Assembly: GCF_003992615.1 (NCBI RefSeq)
Contig: NZ_RZMY01000003.1
Location: 250,501-314,500, forward strand
DNA: 64,000 bases
Source: Flagellimonas beolgyonensis
GTDB lineage: Bacteria > Bacteroidota > Bacteroidia > Flavobacteriales > Flavobacteriaceae
Reading direction: 5' to 3'
Shown here piece after piece: positions 44,059 to 52,027 of this stretch (position 1 is its first letter; every line of letters begins with the position of its first letter). The translations under genes and the position numbers were made by a program. The notes beneath the pieces are model-generated. The model was given only the letters and a program-made list of their open reading frames with translations. It was not told the DNA's origin and did no database searches.

Positions 44059-45038
44059 ATCTTTTCGCCATGGGCTTCGATTATGTGCTTCACAATGGAA
44101 AGTCCAAGACCGGACCCACCTTCGGAACGGCTACCACTTTGGTCCACCCGATAAAAGCGTTCAAATAATCGTGGAATATGTTGTTTGGGAATGCCGACAC
44201 CGTTATCGGTCACGCGAACAATCACTTTGTTTTTGATCAGGTTCTCCACACTGACCTCCGTGGTTCCATTGGGATGGCCATATTTAATGGAATTCACCAA
44301 TAAGTTGCTGATCACCTGCTGGATTTTTTCCCTATCGGCATTGACATAAATAGGGTTGGGATATTCCATATCAAACGTCAGGGCAATTTCCTTTTTGGCA
44401 GCTTTCATTTCCAAAAGATCGAAGGTGTTTTGGATAAGTTCGATAATGTCAAAATCCGAACGTTCCACCTTGAGCTCCCCTGCTTCAAACTTGGTGATAA
44501 GATCGAGGTCCTTCACAATATAAATGAGACGCTCCACTCCTTTACTGGCCCGTTCCAAATATTTTTCGCGCAGTTTTTTGTCCTTCATGGCTCCATCCAA
44601 AAGCGTTAGGATGTAACCTTGCACCGTGAACAATGGTGTTTTTAGTTCATGGGAAACGTTGCCCAAGAAATCCTTGCGGTATTCCTCCCGAATTTTGAGG
44701 GTATCGATTTCTATCTTCTTGCCTTCGGCGAACTTTTCAATCTCTTCGGTGAGGGTCTTCATGTCGGTGGTAACCGGCTTTGAGGAGAACGATGATGATT
44801 CCAACAGGGAAACATCATCATAGATTTTTTTGATCCTTCGGTAAATGAACCGCTCTACCCTTACTTGAATCACAGTAAAGCTGATGATAAAGACGGTCAA
44901 GGTAAAGAGGAGGGTATGGGGCCAATCCAAATGGTCGTCATCCAGATGAAAAAGCACAAATACAGCAGAAATCAATAAGGTTATTACAAAGGATGACCTA
45001 AGGGCAAACTTATATGACTTCTTAAGTTTAATGGCCAT
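43983..45038 (-). CDS. PhoR-like sensor histidine kinase
   Basis: 351 residues. Two membrane helices (about 13-31 and 42-59) are separated by only about ten residues, so there is no periplasmic sensor domain. Then a short linker, the HisKA box FLGNVSHELKTPLFTVQGY (phospho-acceptor His130), N box NLLVNSIKYG and G boxes DNGVGIPKQHIPRLFERFYR and GGSGLGLSIVKHIIEAHG. This matches flavobacterial PhoR-type kinases, which sense phosphate limitation indirectly. The response-regulator stop and the kinase start touch at 45038. The 3' end overlaps the convergent glycosyltransferase gene by 76 bp. Confidence 0.93.
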   Translation of the reverse strand: MAIKLKKSYKFALRSSFVITLLISAVFVLFHLDDDHLDWPHTLLFTLTVFIISFTVIQVRVERFIYRRIKKIYDDVSLLESSSFSSKPVTTDMKTLTEEIEKFAEGKKIEIDTLKIREEYRKDFLGNVSHELKTPLFTVQGYILTLLDGAMKDKKLREKYLERASKGVERLIYIVKDLDLITKFEAGELKVERSDFDIIELIQNTFDLLEMKAAKKEIALTFDMEYPNPIYVNADREKIQQVISNLLVNSIKYGHPNGTTEVSVENLIKNKVIVRVTDNGVGIPKQHIPRLFERFYRVDQSGSRSEGGSGLGLSIVKHIIEAHGEKIYVESEVDVGSEFSFTLEKSANKSK

Positions 45039-45724
45039 TAGAGAACAAACTTATAGCCAACGCCCTTTACGGTTTTGAAGTGGTCATCGCCAATTTTTTC
45101 GCGCAGTTTACGAATGTGCACATCAATGGTACGGCCACCAACAACAACCTCATTGCCCCAGACTTTGTCCAGGATCACTTCGCGCTTGAACACTTTGTTG
45201 GGCTTGGAGGTCAATAGGGACAACAATTCGAACTCTTTTCGTGGCAAGATGATTTCTTCCCCGTTGTTCACAATCTTGTACTCTTCCCGATTGATTACAA
45301 TATTGCCCACCTTGACGATTTCGTCCACTTCCTTCTTCTCTTCCTTCAACCTGCGCAACAAGGCCTTCACCTTACTGACCAGAACTTTTGGTTTTATGGG
45401 CTTGGTAATGTAATCATCCGCACCGGCATCGAATCCTGCCACTTGGGAGTAATCTTCTCCGCGGGCGGTTAAAAATGCAATGATGGTGTTTTCCAATCCG
45501 GGTGTGTTCCGTATCATCTCACAAGCCTCAATACCGTCCATTTCTGGCATCATTACATCCATAATGATCAAATGGGGCTGTTTTTTCTTGGCTTTCGAAA
45601 CGCCTTCAACTCCGTTTTTTGCCGTAAAAACCTCATAGCCCTCGGCCGAGAGGTTGTAACTCACAATTTCCAGAATATCAGGCTCATCGTCAACGAGCAA
45701 TATCTTAATGTCCTTCGTTTTCAT
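45038..45724 (-). CDS. PhoB/OmpR-family response regulator
   Basis: 228 residues. Receiver domain with acidic pocket D12-D13, phospho-acceptor Asp56 in LIIMDVMMPEMDG and Lys108 in DYITKPIKPK; C-terminal winged helix from about 130 (FELLSLLTSKPNKVFKREVI, GRTIDVHIRKLREKIG, KTVKGVGYKF). OmpR/PhoB regulators bind direct repeats with 11-bp phasing; such an array lies at 45805-45854 between this gene and the divergent TonB-receptor gene. It is the first gene of the regulator-kinase operon. No pst or phoU genes are in the window. Confidence 0.94.
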   Translation of the reverse strand: MKTKDIKILLVDDEPDILEIVSYNLSAEGYEVFTAKNGVEGVSKAKKKQPHLIIMDVMMPEMDGIEACEMIRNTPGLENTIIAFLTARGEDYSQVAGFDAGADDYITKPIKPKVLVSKVKALLRRLKEEKKEVDEIVKVGNIVINREEYKIVNNGEEIILPRKEFELLSLLTSKPNKVFKREVILDKVWGNEVVVGGRTIDVHIRKLREKIGDDHFKTVKGVGYKFVL

Positions 45725-45804
45725 GGGATGGTATTTCTGTGTTGTTCCGTCAAATGTAAAGATAATACACTAACGGCATAAATGCTTAACGTTCATTTAA
45801 ACTG

Positions 45805-45854
45805 ATAACCTTATTGTAACCTTTTTGGCATAAAGTCTTAACATGCACCTAACA
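45805..45854. promoter_or_regulatory. PhoB/PhoP-like box: hexamers phased at 11 bp
   Basis: Five hexamer slots occur at exact 11-base spacing: ATAACC (45805), GTAACC (45816), GGCATA (45827, poor), TTAACA (45838), CTAACA (45849). Four fit nTAAC[AC], like the TTAACA direct repeats bound by PhoP of Bacillus, and the phasing fits any OmpR/PhoB-type regulator. The array ends 20 bases before a -7-like element (45875-45882), covering the -33 position of the receptor-gene promoter as an activator site would. Confidence 0.6.
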
Positions 45855-45874
45855 CCGCTTTTACAGCACCCCCG

Positions 45875-45882
45875 TTTCTTTG
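45875..45882 (+). promoter_or_regulatory. -7-like element for the TonB-receptor gene
   Basis: TTTCTTTG, one base from TAnnTTTG, 30 bases before the start codon at 45913. There is no -33 TTG; the corresponding place is occupied by the end of the 11-bp-phased box, as expected for activator-dependent transcription. Confidence 0.45.
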
Positions 45883-45912
45883 CCCCAAAATTACAATTCG
45901 ACATTTTAGCAT

Positions 45913-48735
45913 ATGAAAACGTATATATTAGTAGCCTTCTCCTTTTTCACCTTAATGGCTTCCGCCCAGGAAAATGGAAGCATTGTGGGTAAGTTAACGG
46001 ACAAGGAACTAAATAATGAACCGCTACCCTTTGCCAACGTATTGATCAAAGGGACCACCACTGGAACCACTTCCGATTTCGATGGTCTTTTTGAATTGGC
46101 CAATGTAGAGCCAGGCACCTATACTTTGGTGTTCAGCTTTTTGGGTTATGAAACTTTGGAAGTGCCCAATGTAGTGGTGGAAGCGGGAAAAGTGACCGAA
46201 ATAAACGCCGGTTTGGGTGCGAGTAGTGTTGGCCTTGATGAAGTGGTCGTGACCACTTCTGCCCGAAAGGACTCTGAAGTAGCCCTATTGTTGCAACAAA
46301 AAAATGCCTTGGTAATGCAAGAGGCCATCAGTGCCGAAGCGCTTACCTTAAAAGGTATCGACGATGCCGCTGCGGCCGTGGCCCAGATTTCAGGTATTTC
46401 CAAACAACAGGGATCGAGCAATGTATATGTAAGAGGTTTGGGAGACCGTTACCAGAACACCACCATGAACGGGCTTTCGTTGCCATCCAACGACGTAAAC
46501 AAAAAGAACATCAACTTGGACCTTTTTGGCTCCAGCATTATTGAGAATGTATCTGTTAGCAAGGCTTACAGTCCTACGTTTTATGGGGATTTTGCTGCGG
46601 GTAACGTAAATGTGAATTCCAAGGAATACACCGGTGATGGCTATGTAGAAGTAGCATTGGGCGGGGGTGTAAACACCAACACCATTGGTGAGGATTTCGT
46701 AAAAAGCGAAGGTACTGGAGACTTTGGTTTCTACAATCGCTACGATAATGATCCTTTTGCTGTTATTCTTTCGCACGGTGTGGATCCAGAATCGGCTTGG
46801 GACCCCATAAATCTATCTGGCGCCATTGAAGCCGGATATTCATTTGATTTCAATAATGACCGTTCTCGCTTAAGTTTCTTCGGCGCAGCAAGTTTTTCCA
46901 ACGGCTATGAGTTTAGGGAAGGCCCAGCCAGGGATTTCACCAACGTTCTGAAATTCGATTTTCCCAGTGTCCGTGAATATGCCTACAAGACCACTACCAC
47001 CATTCTTGGTAACATAGCTTATCGAATTAACAATGAACACAAAGTGAAGTTTAGTTCTTTGTTTGTAAACAACTCCACCGATGCTGTTGGTTATTATGGA
47101 ATTGATGGCGATGGCTTCAATAGGGACGGTATTACTTCCGACAATGGATTCTTCATTCAGAATACACAGTTTAACCAAGATATGATCTTTGTAAACCAAT
47201 TGACGGGTCAGCATGTATTTGATGAAAAACTATCCTTTGATTGGGGAGTCGGCTTTAATAAAGTGTTCTCGGACGAACCGGACAGAAAAAGGTTCACTTT
47301 GGAAAACTATCAATTCAGTCTTGATAACGACCCAAATACAAACCCCGTATTCTTTACCAATACCGCATTTGAAAATCAACGCTTCTTTCAAAGCATTGAA
47401 GATGATGAGCTCAATAGCTATATGAACCTTTCCTATGAACTTTCAGAAAAGGTGACCATGAACTTCGGATACAATGGAAGAAGAAAAGAGCGTAGGTTCA
47501 ATAGTATCCGATATGGATATCGCATCTTCGATAGAACTACTCCCATTGCCGATGTAAATGACCTCAACTCGTTCTTTACAATTGAGAACAGCAGCCTTGT
47601 AGGGAGTGAAAATGCACTATACGAGATTCGAAACTTGAATCCGATCAACAACGAAATTGGCTCCATAAACAGACCCGGTTTACCAGACAACACCTACAAG
47701 GGGAATCTTGGCATCCATGCCGGTTATGTTTCTGTTGATTTTAAGGTCGGTGAGAATTTGAACATTGTTCCTGGATTAAGGGCCGAATCAGTAAGTCAAA
47801 AAATCAATTATAACGTAATCAACCTTCCTCCAAACGATCCAGGTTTTAGGAATGTTTATGAAAACCTATTCTTGCCAAGTTTGAACATCAAGTACGCCTT
47901 GAATGAAGACTCTAACCTTAGATTCTCTTTCAGCAACACTGTTTCGTTCCCAGAATTTAAAGAAGTTGCCCCCTTTGTTTATGAAGGTGTAACCCAACGT
48001 GTTGGTGGTAACCCAGACCTTTTCGGTGGAAGAAACGGTAGCGGGGTAAATTATTCGGACATCTACAACTTTGACCTTAAATACGAGTGGTTCTTGGAAA
48101 GAGGAGAGATCATTTCTCTTGCCGCTTTTGGAAAATTGATTCAGGACCCTGTAAACAAGGTAATTGCGGCTGACGCAACCGGAACCCAACGTTTTTTCAG
48201 GACAGGGGACCAGGCGGAGGCCTATGGTGTGGAACTTGAGTTGAGGAAAAACCTCGTTTCCGATGCAGAGGACAACGCCACCCTTTCTGTAGGTTTGAAC
48301 GCTGCGTATACGCATACTACCCAAGATCTTAAAAACATTGAGGCTGGTGAAGAGAACACCTTTGGTACATCATTCGATCGTGACTCTGACGAACTGGAAG
48401 GCGCTTCGCCCTTTATCATTAATGCCGATGTGAACTATAGCCCCATTTTTGGAAACTACCGACCAAAGGCAACCATGGTTTTCTCCTATTTCTCCGACCG
48501 TATTTACGCTTTGGGAGCCGGGTCACTTGGAAATATCGTGGAAAACGGGGTGCCGACCTTAAATTTTGTTTGGCAGAACGCATTTGGGGAACATTTTGAG
48601 GCCAATTTAAGTGCCAAAAACCTATTGAATCCGAATGTAACCCTTACCAGGGAAAACACGGGTAATGGTGATATAATTATTAGAGAGTATAACCTTGGGG
48701 TTAACGTTGGGCTAACCCTTAAATATAAATTTTAA
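45913..48735 (+). CDS. TonB-dependent receptor with carboxypeptidase-like N-terminal domain, probably phosphate-regulated
   Basis: 940 residues. Signal peptide 1-19 (LMASAQ), carboxypeptidase-regulatory-like domain about 24-105 (IVGKLTDKELNNEPLPFANV, GTTSDFDGLFELANVEPG), plug (VVVTTSARKDSEVALLLQQ, VYVRGLGDRYQNTTMNGLSL) and barrel ending VGLTLKYKF. No SusD gene follows; instead a lipoprotein gene begins 21 bp downstream. Position beside a PhoB-type regulator with a phased box in the shared promoter region points to uptake of a phosphorus-containing compound, which is inference. Confidence 0.93.
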   Translation: MKTYILVAFSFFTLMASAQENGSIVGKLTDKELNNEPLPFANVLIKGTTTGTTSDFDGLFELANVEPGTYTLVFSFLGYETLEVPNVVVEAGKVTEINAGLGASSVGLDEVVVTTSARKDSEVALLLQQKNALVMQEAISAEALTLKGIDDAAAAVAQISGISKQQGSSNVYVRGLGDRYQNTTMNGLSLPSNDVNKKNINLDLFGSSIIENVSVSKAYSPTFYGDFAAGNVNVNSKEYTGDGYVEVALGGGVNTNTIGEDFVKSEGTGDFGFYNRYDNDPFAVILSHGVDPESAWDPINLSGAIEAGYSFDFNNDRSRLSFFGAASFSNGYEFREGPARDFTNVLKFDFPSVREYAYKTTTTILGNIAYRINNEHKVKFSSLFVNNSTDAVGYYGIDGDGFNRDGITSDNGFFIQNTQFNQDMIFVNQLTGQHVFDEKLSFDWGVGFNKVFSDEPDRKRFTLENYQFSLDNDPNTNPVFFTNTAFENQRFFQSIEDDELNSYMNLSYELSEKVTMNFGYNGRRKERRFNSIRYGYRIFDRTTPIADVNDLNSFFTIENSSLVGSENALYEIRNLNPINNEIGSINRPGLPDNTYKGNLGIHAGYVSVDFKVGENLNIVPGLRAESVSQKINYNVINLPPNDPGFRNVYENLFLPSLNIKYALNEDSNLRFSFSNTVSFPEFKEVAPFVYEGVTQRVGGNPDLFGGRNGSGVNYSDIYNFDLKYEWFLERGEIISLAAFGKLIQDPVNKVIAADATGTQRFFRTGDQAEAYGVELELRKNLVSDAEDNATLSVGLNAAYTHTTQDLKNIEAGEENTFGTSFDRDSDELEGASPFIINADVNYSPIFGNYRPKATMVFSYFSDRIYALGAGSLGNIVENGVPTLNFVWQNAFGEHFEANLSAKNLLNPNVTLTRENTGNGDIIIREYNLGVNVGLTLKYKF

Positions 48736-48756
48736 TTCCTTTTTAAACTTAAACAA

Positions 48757-49941
48757 ATGAAAAACAAGTTTTTATTTTTAGGTATAGCCGCCGCTTTGTT
48801 CATTGCTTGTGAAGCCGACGATACCGCCGATATTGTTATCAACGATAACAGTGTTACGAACAACACCACCCAAACCGGTGGATCAACAGAAACCGAAGTT
48901 AGATTGAGTGGTATTTATACCGAGGATTTGACTTTGGATGCAAGTAAGGATTACATTTTAACCGGTGCTACTATCATGGCAAGTGGAACTACCCTTACCA
49001 TTCCAGCCGGAACTACCATTAAGGCGCAGGCAGCAGGTACAAGTGTTTATTTGGCCATTGCTCAAGGTGCTCAAATTATTGCCGATGGAACAGCTTCCAA
49101 CCCTATCGTTTTTACTTCTGCAGCCAGCAACCCATCTGCAGGGGATTGGGGTGGTTTGATCCTTTTGGGTAGAGCTCCTTTGAACTCTGTAACCGGAACA
49201 GCCACTTCCACCTCAGAAATAGGCAACCTTCCCTATGGAGGTAACCAGTCCGATGATGACTCTGGGATCTTGAGATATGTAAGAGTTGAGTATTCTGGAG
49301 GTGCAGCTGATGGTCAATCTGAAAACAATGGTTTCTCTTTTTACGGCGTTGGAAACGGAACCATCGTTGAATACATCCAAGCATTCGAAGGTGATGATGA
49401 TGGTGTGGAATTCTTTGGTGGTACTGTTGACGTAAGATATGTTGTGGTCATTAATGCTGCTGATGATTCCATCGATTGGACCGAGGGCTACTCCGGTACC
49501 ATTACCGATGCCTACGTGATTCAAGGCGATGGAATTGGAGACGAGGCTTTTGAATGTGATGGGTTCAACACCGACTATACCAATGCCACTGGAACCTTCT
49601 CCAATCCAACCGTGACCAATGTTACGATCATTAGTGAAAGTGCCGCAGATAGCACCAGAGGTTTCTTACTACGTGCTGGTACACAAGGAACATTTAGTAA
49701 TGTTGAGATTATCGGAAAAGCCACAGGAATTTCTGTTGACGATGATGATAACGGTACTCCTACATCCCAAAACATTACAGATGACACTTTAACCTTTACT
49801 GACGTTACCTTCACAAACGTAGGTGCCAACACCCAAATTGATGGTGGTGTTGCAGAAGCAGACTTGGTGACCGGTATCGGAAATGGTACCGGAACCGATT
49901 TCGCCACTTGGGGCGCTGGTTGGACCGTAGGTACCAACTAA
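48757..49941 (+). CDS. Parallel-beta-helix-like surface lipoprotein paired with the TonB receptor
   Basis: 394 residues. Lipobox Cys 18 (AALFIAC). The body is rich in Gly, Thr, Asp and Val with short repeated strands (ASGTTLTIPAGTTIKAQ, GLILLGRAPLNS, LRYVRVEYSGG, TIVEYIQAFEGDDDGVEFFG, TDAYVIQGDGIGDEAFECDG), the look of a right-handed beta-helix. There is no catalytic motif. Proteins of this type adjacent to TonB receptors are frequent in flavobacteria and are sometimes mislabelled as multidrug transporters. Probable surface partner of the receptor, 21 bp upstream; a terminator follows at 49965. Confidence 0.82.
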   Translation: MKNKFLFLGIAAALFIACEADDTADIVINDNSVTNNTTQTGGSTETEVRLSGIYTEDLTLDASKDYILTGATIMASGTTLTIPAGTTIKAQAAGTSVYLAIAQGAQIIADGTASNPIVFTSAASNPSAGDWGGLILLGRAPLNSVTGTATSTSEIGNLPYGGNQSDDDSGILRYVRVEYSGGAADGQSENNGFSFYGVGNGTIVEYIQAFEGDDDGVEFFGGTVDVRYVVVINAADDSIDWTEGYSGTITDAYVIQGDGIGDEAFECDGFNTDYTNATGTFSNPTVTNVTIISESAADSTRGFLLRAGTQGTFSNVEIIGKATGISVDDDDNGTPTSQNITDDTLTFTDVTFTNVGANTQIDGGVAEADLVTGIGNGTGTDFATWGAGWTVGTN

Positions 49942-49964
49942 ACATTCAGCAAAATAATTTTAAG

Positions 49965-49994
49965 AGCCCCCGCCAAAACGGGGGCTTCTTTTTT
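49965..49994 (+). terminator. Rho-independent terminator after the receptor-lipoprotein operon
   Basis: Eight-bp stem AGCCCCCG (49965-49972) paired with 49979-49986, a six-base loop, then TCTTTTTT. Confidence 0.9.
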
Positions 49995-50057
49995 GCATTT
50001 CATCGAAAAGTAACCCCCTATTCGTCAAATAGTTCCACTTTCGCGTTACAATTTTTT

Positions 50058-50065
50058 TATATTTG
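50058..50065 (+). promoter_or_regulatory. -7 element for the first mini T9SS-CTD gene
   Basis: TATATTTG, a perfect TAnnTTTG, 27 bases before the start codon at 50093 and after the upstream terminator. No -33 TTG at the usual distance. Confidence 0.5.
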
Positions 50066-50092
50066 TGGCATAGCGTTTGCAACCATTAACGT

Positions 50093-50404
50093 ATGAAGCA
50101 CTTTTACCTAGTCATCTTCTTTTTTGTATGTGCTCTCGGATTTTCGCAGGAAAATGCCAAGGGCAATGCAGATATTGACGGGTTTAAGCTCTATCCCAAC
50201 CCAGTAACCCAGGGCAAAGTCTATATCGAGACCACCCAAAATGCTCCAAAGAAAATCCTGGTTTTTGACGTACTCGGTACGCAAGTACTCCAGACTACCA
50301 TTTTGGGCAAGGAACTCAATCTTTCCAATTTGGACAAAGGGGTCTATATTCTGCGTGTTTTTGAGAACAACAAAGTGGCTACCAGAAAGTTAATCATCAA
50401 ATAG
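50093..50404 (+). CDS. Miniature T9SS type A sorting-domain protein
   Basis: 103 residues. Signal peptide 1-19 (FFFVCALGFSQ), about ten linker residues, then a complete type A C-terminal sorting domain: DGFKLYPNPVTQGKVYIET, KKILVFDVLGTQVLQ, LNLSNLDKGVYILRVFE and the terminal KLIIK. Such domains normally sit at the end of large secreted enzymes or adhesins to direct type IX export and surface attachment. Here almost the whole mature protein is sorting domain, with no cargo. A similar gene follows at 50538. Function unknown. Confidence 0.85.
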   Translation: MKHFYLVIFFFVCALGFSQENAKGNADIDGFKLYPNPVTQGKVYIETTQNAPKKILVFDVLGTQVLQTTILGKELNLSNLDKGVYILRVFENNKVATRKLIIK

Positions 50405-50500
50405 TAGCCAACCCCCGAATTTTACACCACAAGTTTTCTACATTTCCCAACACATTTACCGCTTTCACAACAATTTGTGGCACTTCTGCCGGTGATGGTC

Positions 50501-50508
50501 TATTTTTA
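50501..50508 (+). promoter_or_regulatory. -7-like element for the second mini T9SS-CTD gene
   Basis: TATTTTTA (one base from TAnnTTTG), with TTTG at 50474-50477 and a 23-base spacer, 29 bases before the start codon at 50538. Confidence 0.35.
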
Positions 50509-50537
50509 CATTGCACATATACCCCAAATCAGCCTCT

Positions 50538-50861
50538 ATGAAGAAACTTTACTTTGTACTACTTATGGCCATACCCATTTTTACTTACGGTCAAGAGCTG
50601 GTCAGTGTAAACACTGAGCCCGTGCAGGAACTAAAGGGTTTTAAAATGTATCCGAACCCTGCCTATGGAGATGAGGTGTACATCACCACAGAGTCCAACG
50701 GAACCAAGGATATCAAAATTTTTGATGTTTTTGGTGAAATCGTTCTCACCTCCAGAATTACAACCAATACCTTGGACATTTCCAGATTGGTGCCCGGAGT
50801 ATATGTTCTACAGGTTACCGAACAGAAAAAAACAATGACCCGAAAACTGGTGGTCAAATAA
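50538..50861 (+). CDS. Second miniature T9SS type A sorting-domain protein
   Basis: 107 residues from ATG 50538; the longer frame starts at a TTG and would spoil the signal peptide (YFVLLMAIPIFTYGQ). The mature part is again one type A sorting domain: GFKMYPNPAYGDEVYITTES, DIKIFDVFGEIVLTSRI, LDISRLVPGVYVLQVTEQ, ending RKLVVK. It is a diverged tandem paralogue of the gene at 50093, with its own promoter-like element and a terminator after it. Confidence 0.85.
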   Translation: MKKLYFVLLMAIPIFTYGQELVSVNTEPVQELKGFKMYPNPAYGDEVYITTESNGTKDIKIFDVFGEIVLTSRITTNTLDISRLVPGVYVLQVTEQKKTMTRKLVVK

Positions 50862-50875
50862 AAATCAAACAATCC

Positions 50876-50908
50876 AAGCCCCTTTTCGCAAGGGGCTTTT
50901 TATTTTTG
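50876..50908 (+). terminator. Terminator whose T-tract contains the next -7 element
   Basis: Nine-bp stem (50876-50884 with 50890-50898), five-base loop TTCGC, then a T-rich run TTTATTTTTG. The end of that run, TATTTTTG at 50901-50908, is a perfect TAnnTTTG located 18 bases before the LuxE-like start codon, so one short sequence may end one transcript and start the next. Confidence 0.8.
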
Positions 50909-50926
50909 GGGTACTTTTATCCCCAA

Positions 50927-51913
50927 ATGGAACCGATAGACACCCAACGCATTTTCTCCATCCGAAATACCGCCCAGTTTGAGGAGGTCGCTTTGGCTAT
51001 TTTCAAGTATCAGTATCACCAAAATGGTGTCTATCGTAAATTCTGTGACTTTTTGGGTAAATCTGACAGAACAGTTGCCCAATTGGTCGACGTTCCATTT
51101 TTGCCCATCGAGTTTTTTAAATCCCATCATGTGGTTTGTGGAAGCACGAAGCCCCAAGCCATCTTTGAAAGCAGTGGCACCACGCAATCCCAGACCAGCA
51201 AACATTTTGTTCCCGACCTATCATTGTATGAGCAAAGTTTTTTAAACGCTTTTTCCCTGTTTTATGGGCCTGTCGAGGACTATTGCATTTTGGCACTGTT
51301 ACCCTCCTATTTGGAACGCCAAGGCTCTTCCTTGGTATATATGGTGAATAATTTGGTGAAACGATCCAACCATCCTGACAGTGGATTTTATCTCCATAAT
51401 CTTGAAGAACTGCACAAAAAATTGTCGGAAGTGGAACAAAAGGGAACCAAAACCTTGCTGATCGGGGTTTCTTTTGCACTATTGGATCTGGCAGAACAAT
51501 TCCCAATGCCCTTAAAAAATACCATCATTATGGAAACAGGGGGTATGAAGGGCCGACGCAAGGAACTGATCCGTGAGGAACTGCATCTCATCCTCAAAAA
51601 AGCGTTTGGCGTGCAAACAATCCACTCGGAATATGGGATGACGGAACTCCTCTCACAAGGCTATTCCCATGGCAATGGAATCTTTCAATCACCACCGTGG
51701 ATGAAGATTTTGATCCGCGACAGTGAAGACCCCTTAAGTTTTCAAACCGAAGGAAAAACCGGTGGTATCAACGTGATCGACTTGGCCAATCTCTATTCGT
51801 GCTCCTTTATTGCCACCCAGGATTTGGGCAAAACATTGCCCTATGGCTCTTTTGAAGTGTTGGGCCGGTTCGATAATTCCGATATTCGGGGGTGTAACTT
51901 GATGGTGCTTTAG
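50927..51913 (+). CDS. LuxE-like acyl-protein synthetase / acyl-activating enzyme
   Basis: 328 residues from ATG 50927 (the longer frame starts with TTG at 50906). It resembles the LuxE branch of acyl-adenylating enzymes: FLPIEFFKSHHVVCG, FESSGTTQSQTSKHFV (the Ser/Thr/Gly-rich nucleotide loop), IMETGGMKGRRKEL, IHSEYGMTELLSQGYS and the terminal FEVLGRFDNSDIRGC. LuxE activates a fatty acid as acyl-AMP and holds it on a Cys. No luxC, luxD or luciferase genes are near, so bioluminescence is not implied; acyl transfer for lipid or secondary metabolism is possible. Confidence 0.82.
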   Translation: MEPIDTQRIFSIRNTAQFEEVALAIFKYQYHQNGVYRKFCDFLGKSDRTVAQLVDVPFLPIEFFKSHHVVCGSTKPQAIFESSGTTQSQTSKHFVPDLSLYEQSFLNAFSLFYGPVEDYCILALLPSYLERQGSSLVYMVNNLVKRSNHPDSGFYLHNLEELHKKLSEVEQKGTKTLLIGVSFALLDLAEQFPMPLKNTIIMETGGMKGRRKELIREELHLILKKAFGVQTIHSEYGMTELLSQGYSHGNGIFQSPPWMKILIRDSEDPLSFQTEGKTGGINVIDLANLYSCSFIATQDLGKTLPYGSFEVLGRFDNSDIRGCNLMVL

Positions 51914-51925
51914 CACAAAATGACG

Positions 51926-52014
51926 ATTGCGTTAACCTGAACTCGTTTCAGGTTCTCAACTTGATACACATAGCGGCTTCGTGAGATTCTTCATTTCATT
52001 CAGAATGACACTTT
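51926..52014. repeat. REP-like intergenic palindromic element
   Basis: Between the convergent luxE-like and tyrS genes. It contains a hairpin AACCTGAA / TTCAGGTT (51934-51941 with 51947-51954, five-base loop) and then GTGAGATTCTTC and TTCATTCAGAATGACA. Elements with TTCAGGTT hairpins and GATTCTTC...AGAATGACA segments are scattered between genes in many flavobacterial genomes. This one seems degenerate. Only one copy is visible in this window. Confidence 0.45.
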
Positions 52015-52027
52015 TTGGACCACTTGT

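Noticed and set aside
50927..51913. A lux bioluminescence operon
   Set aside because: Only a LuxE-like gene; no luciferase, reductase or transferase genes flank it.
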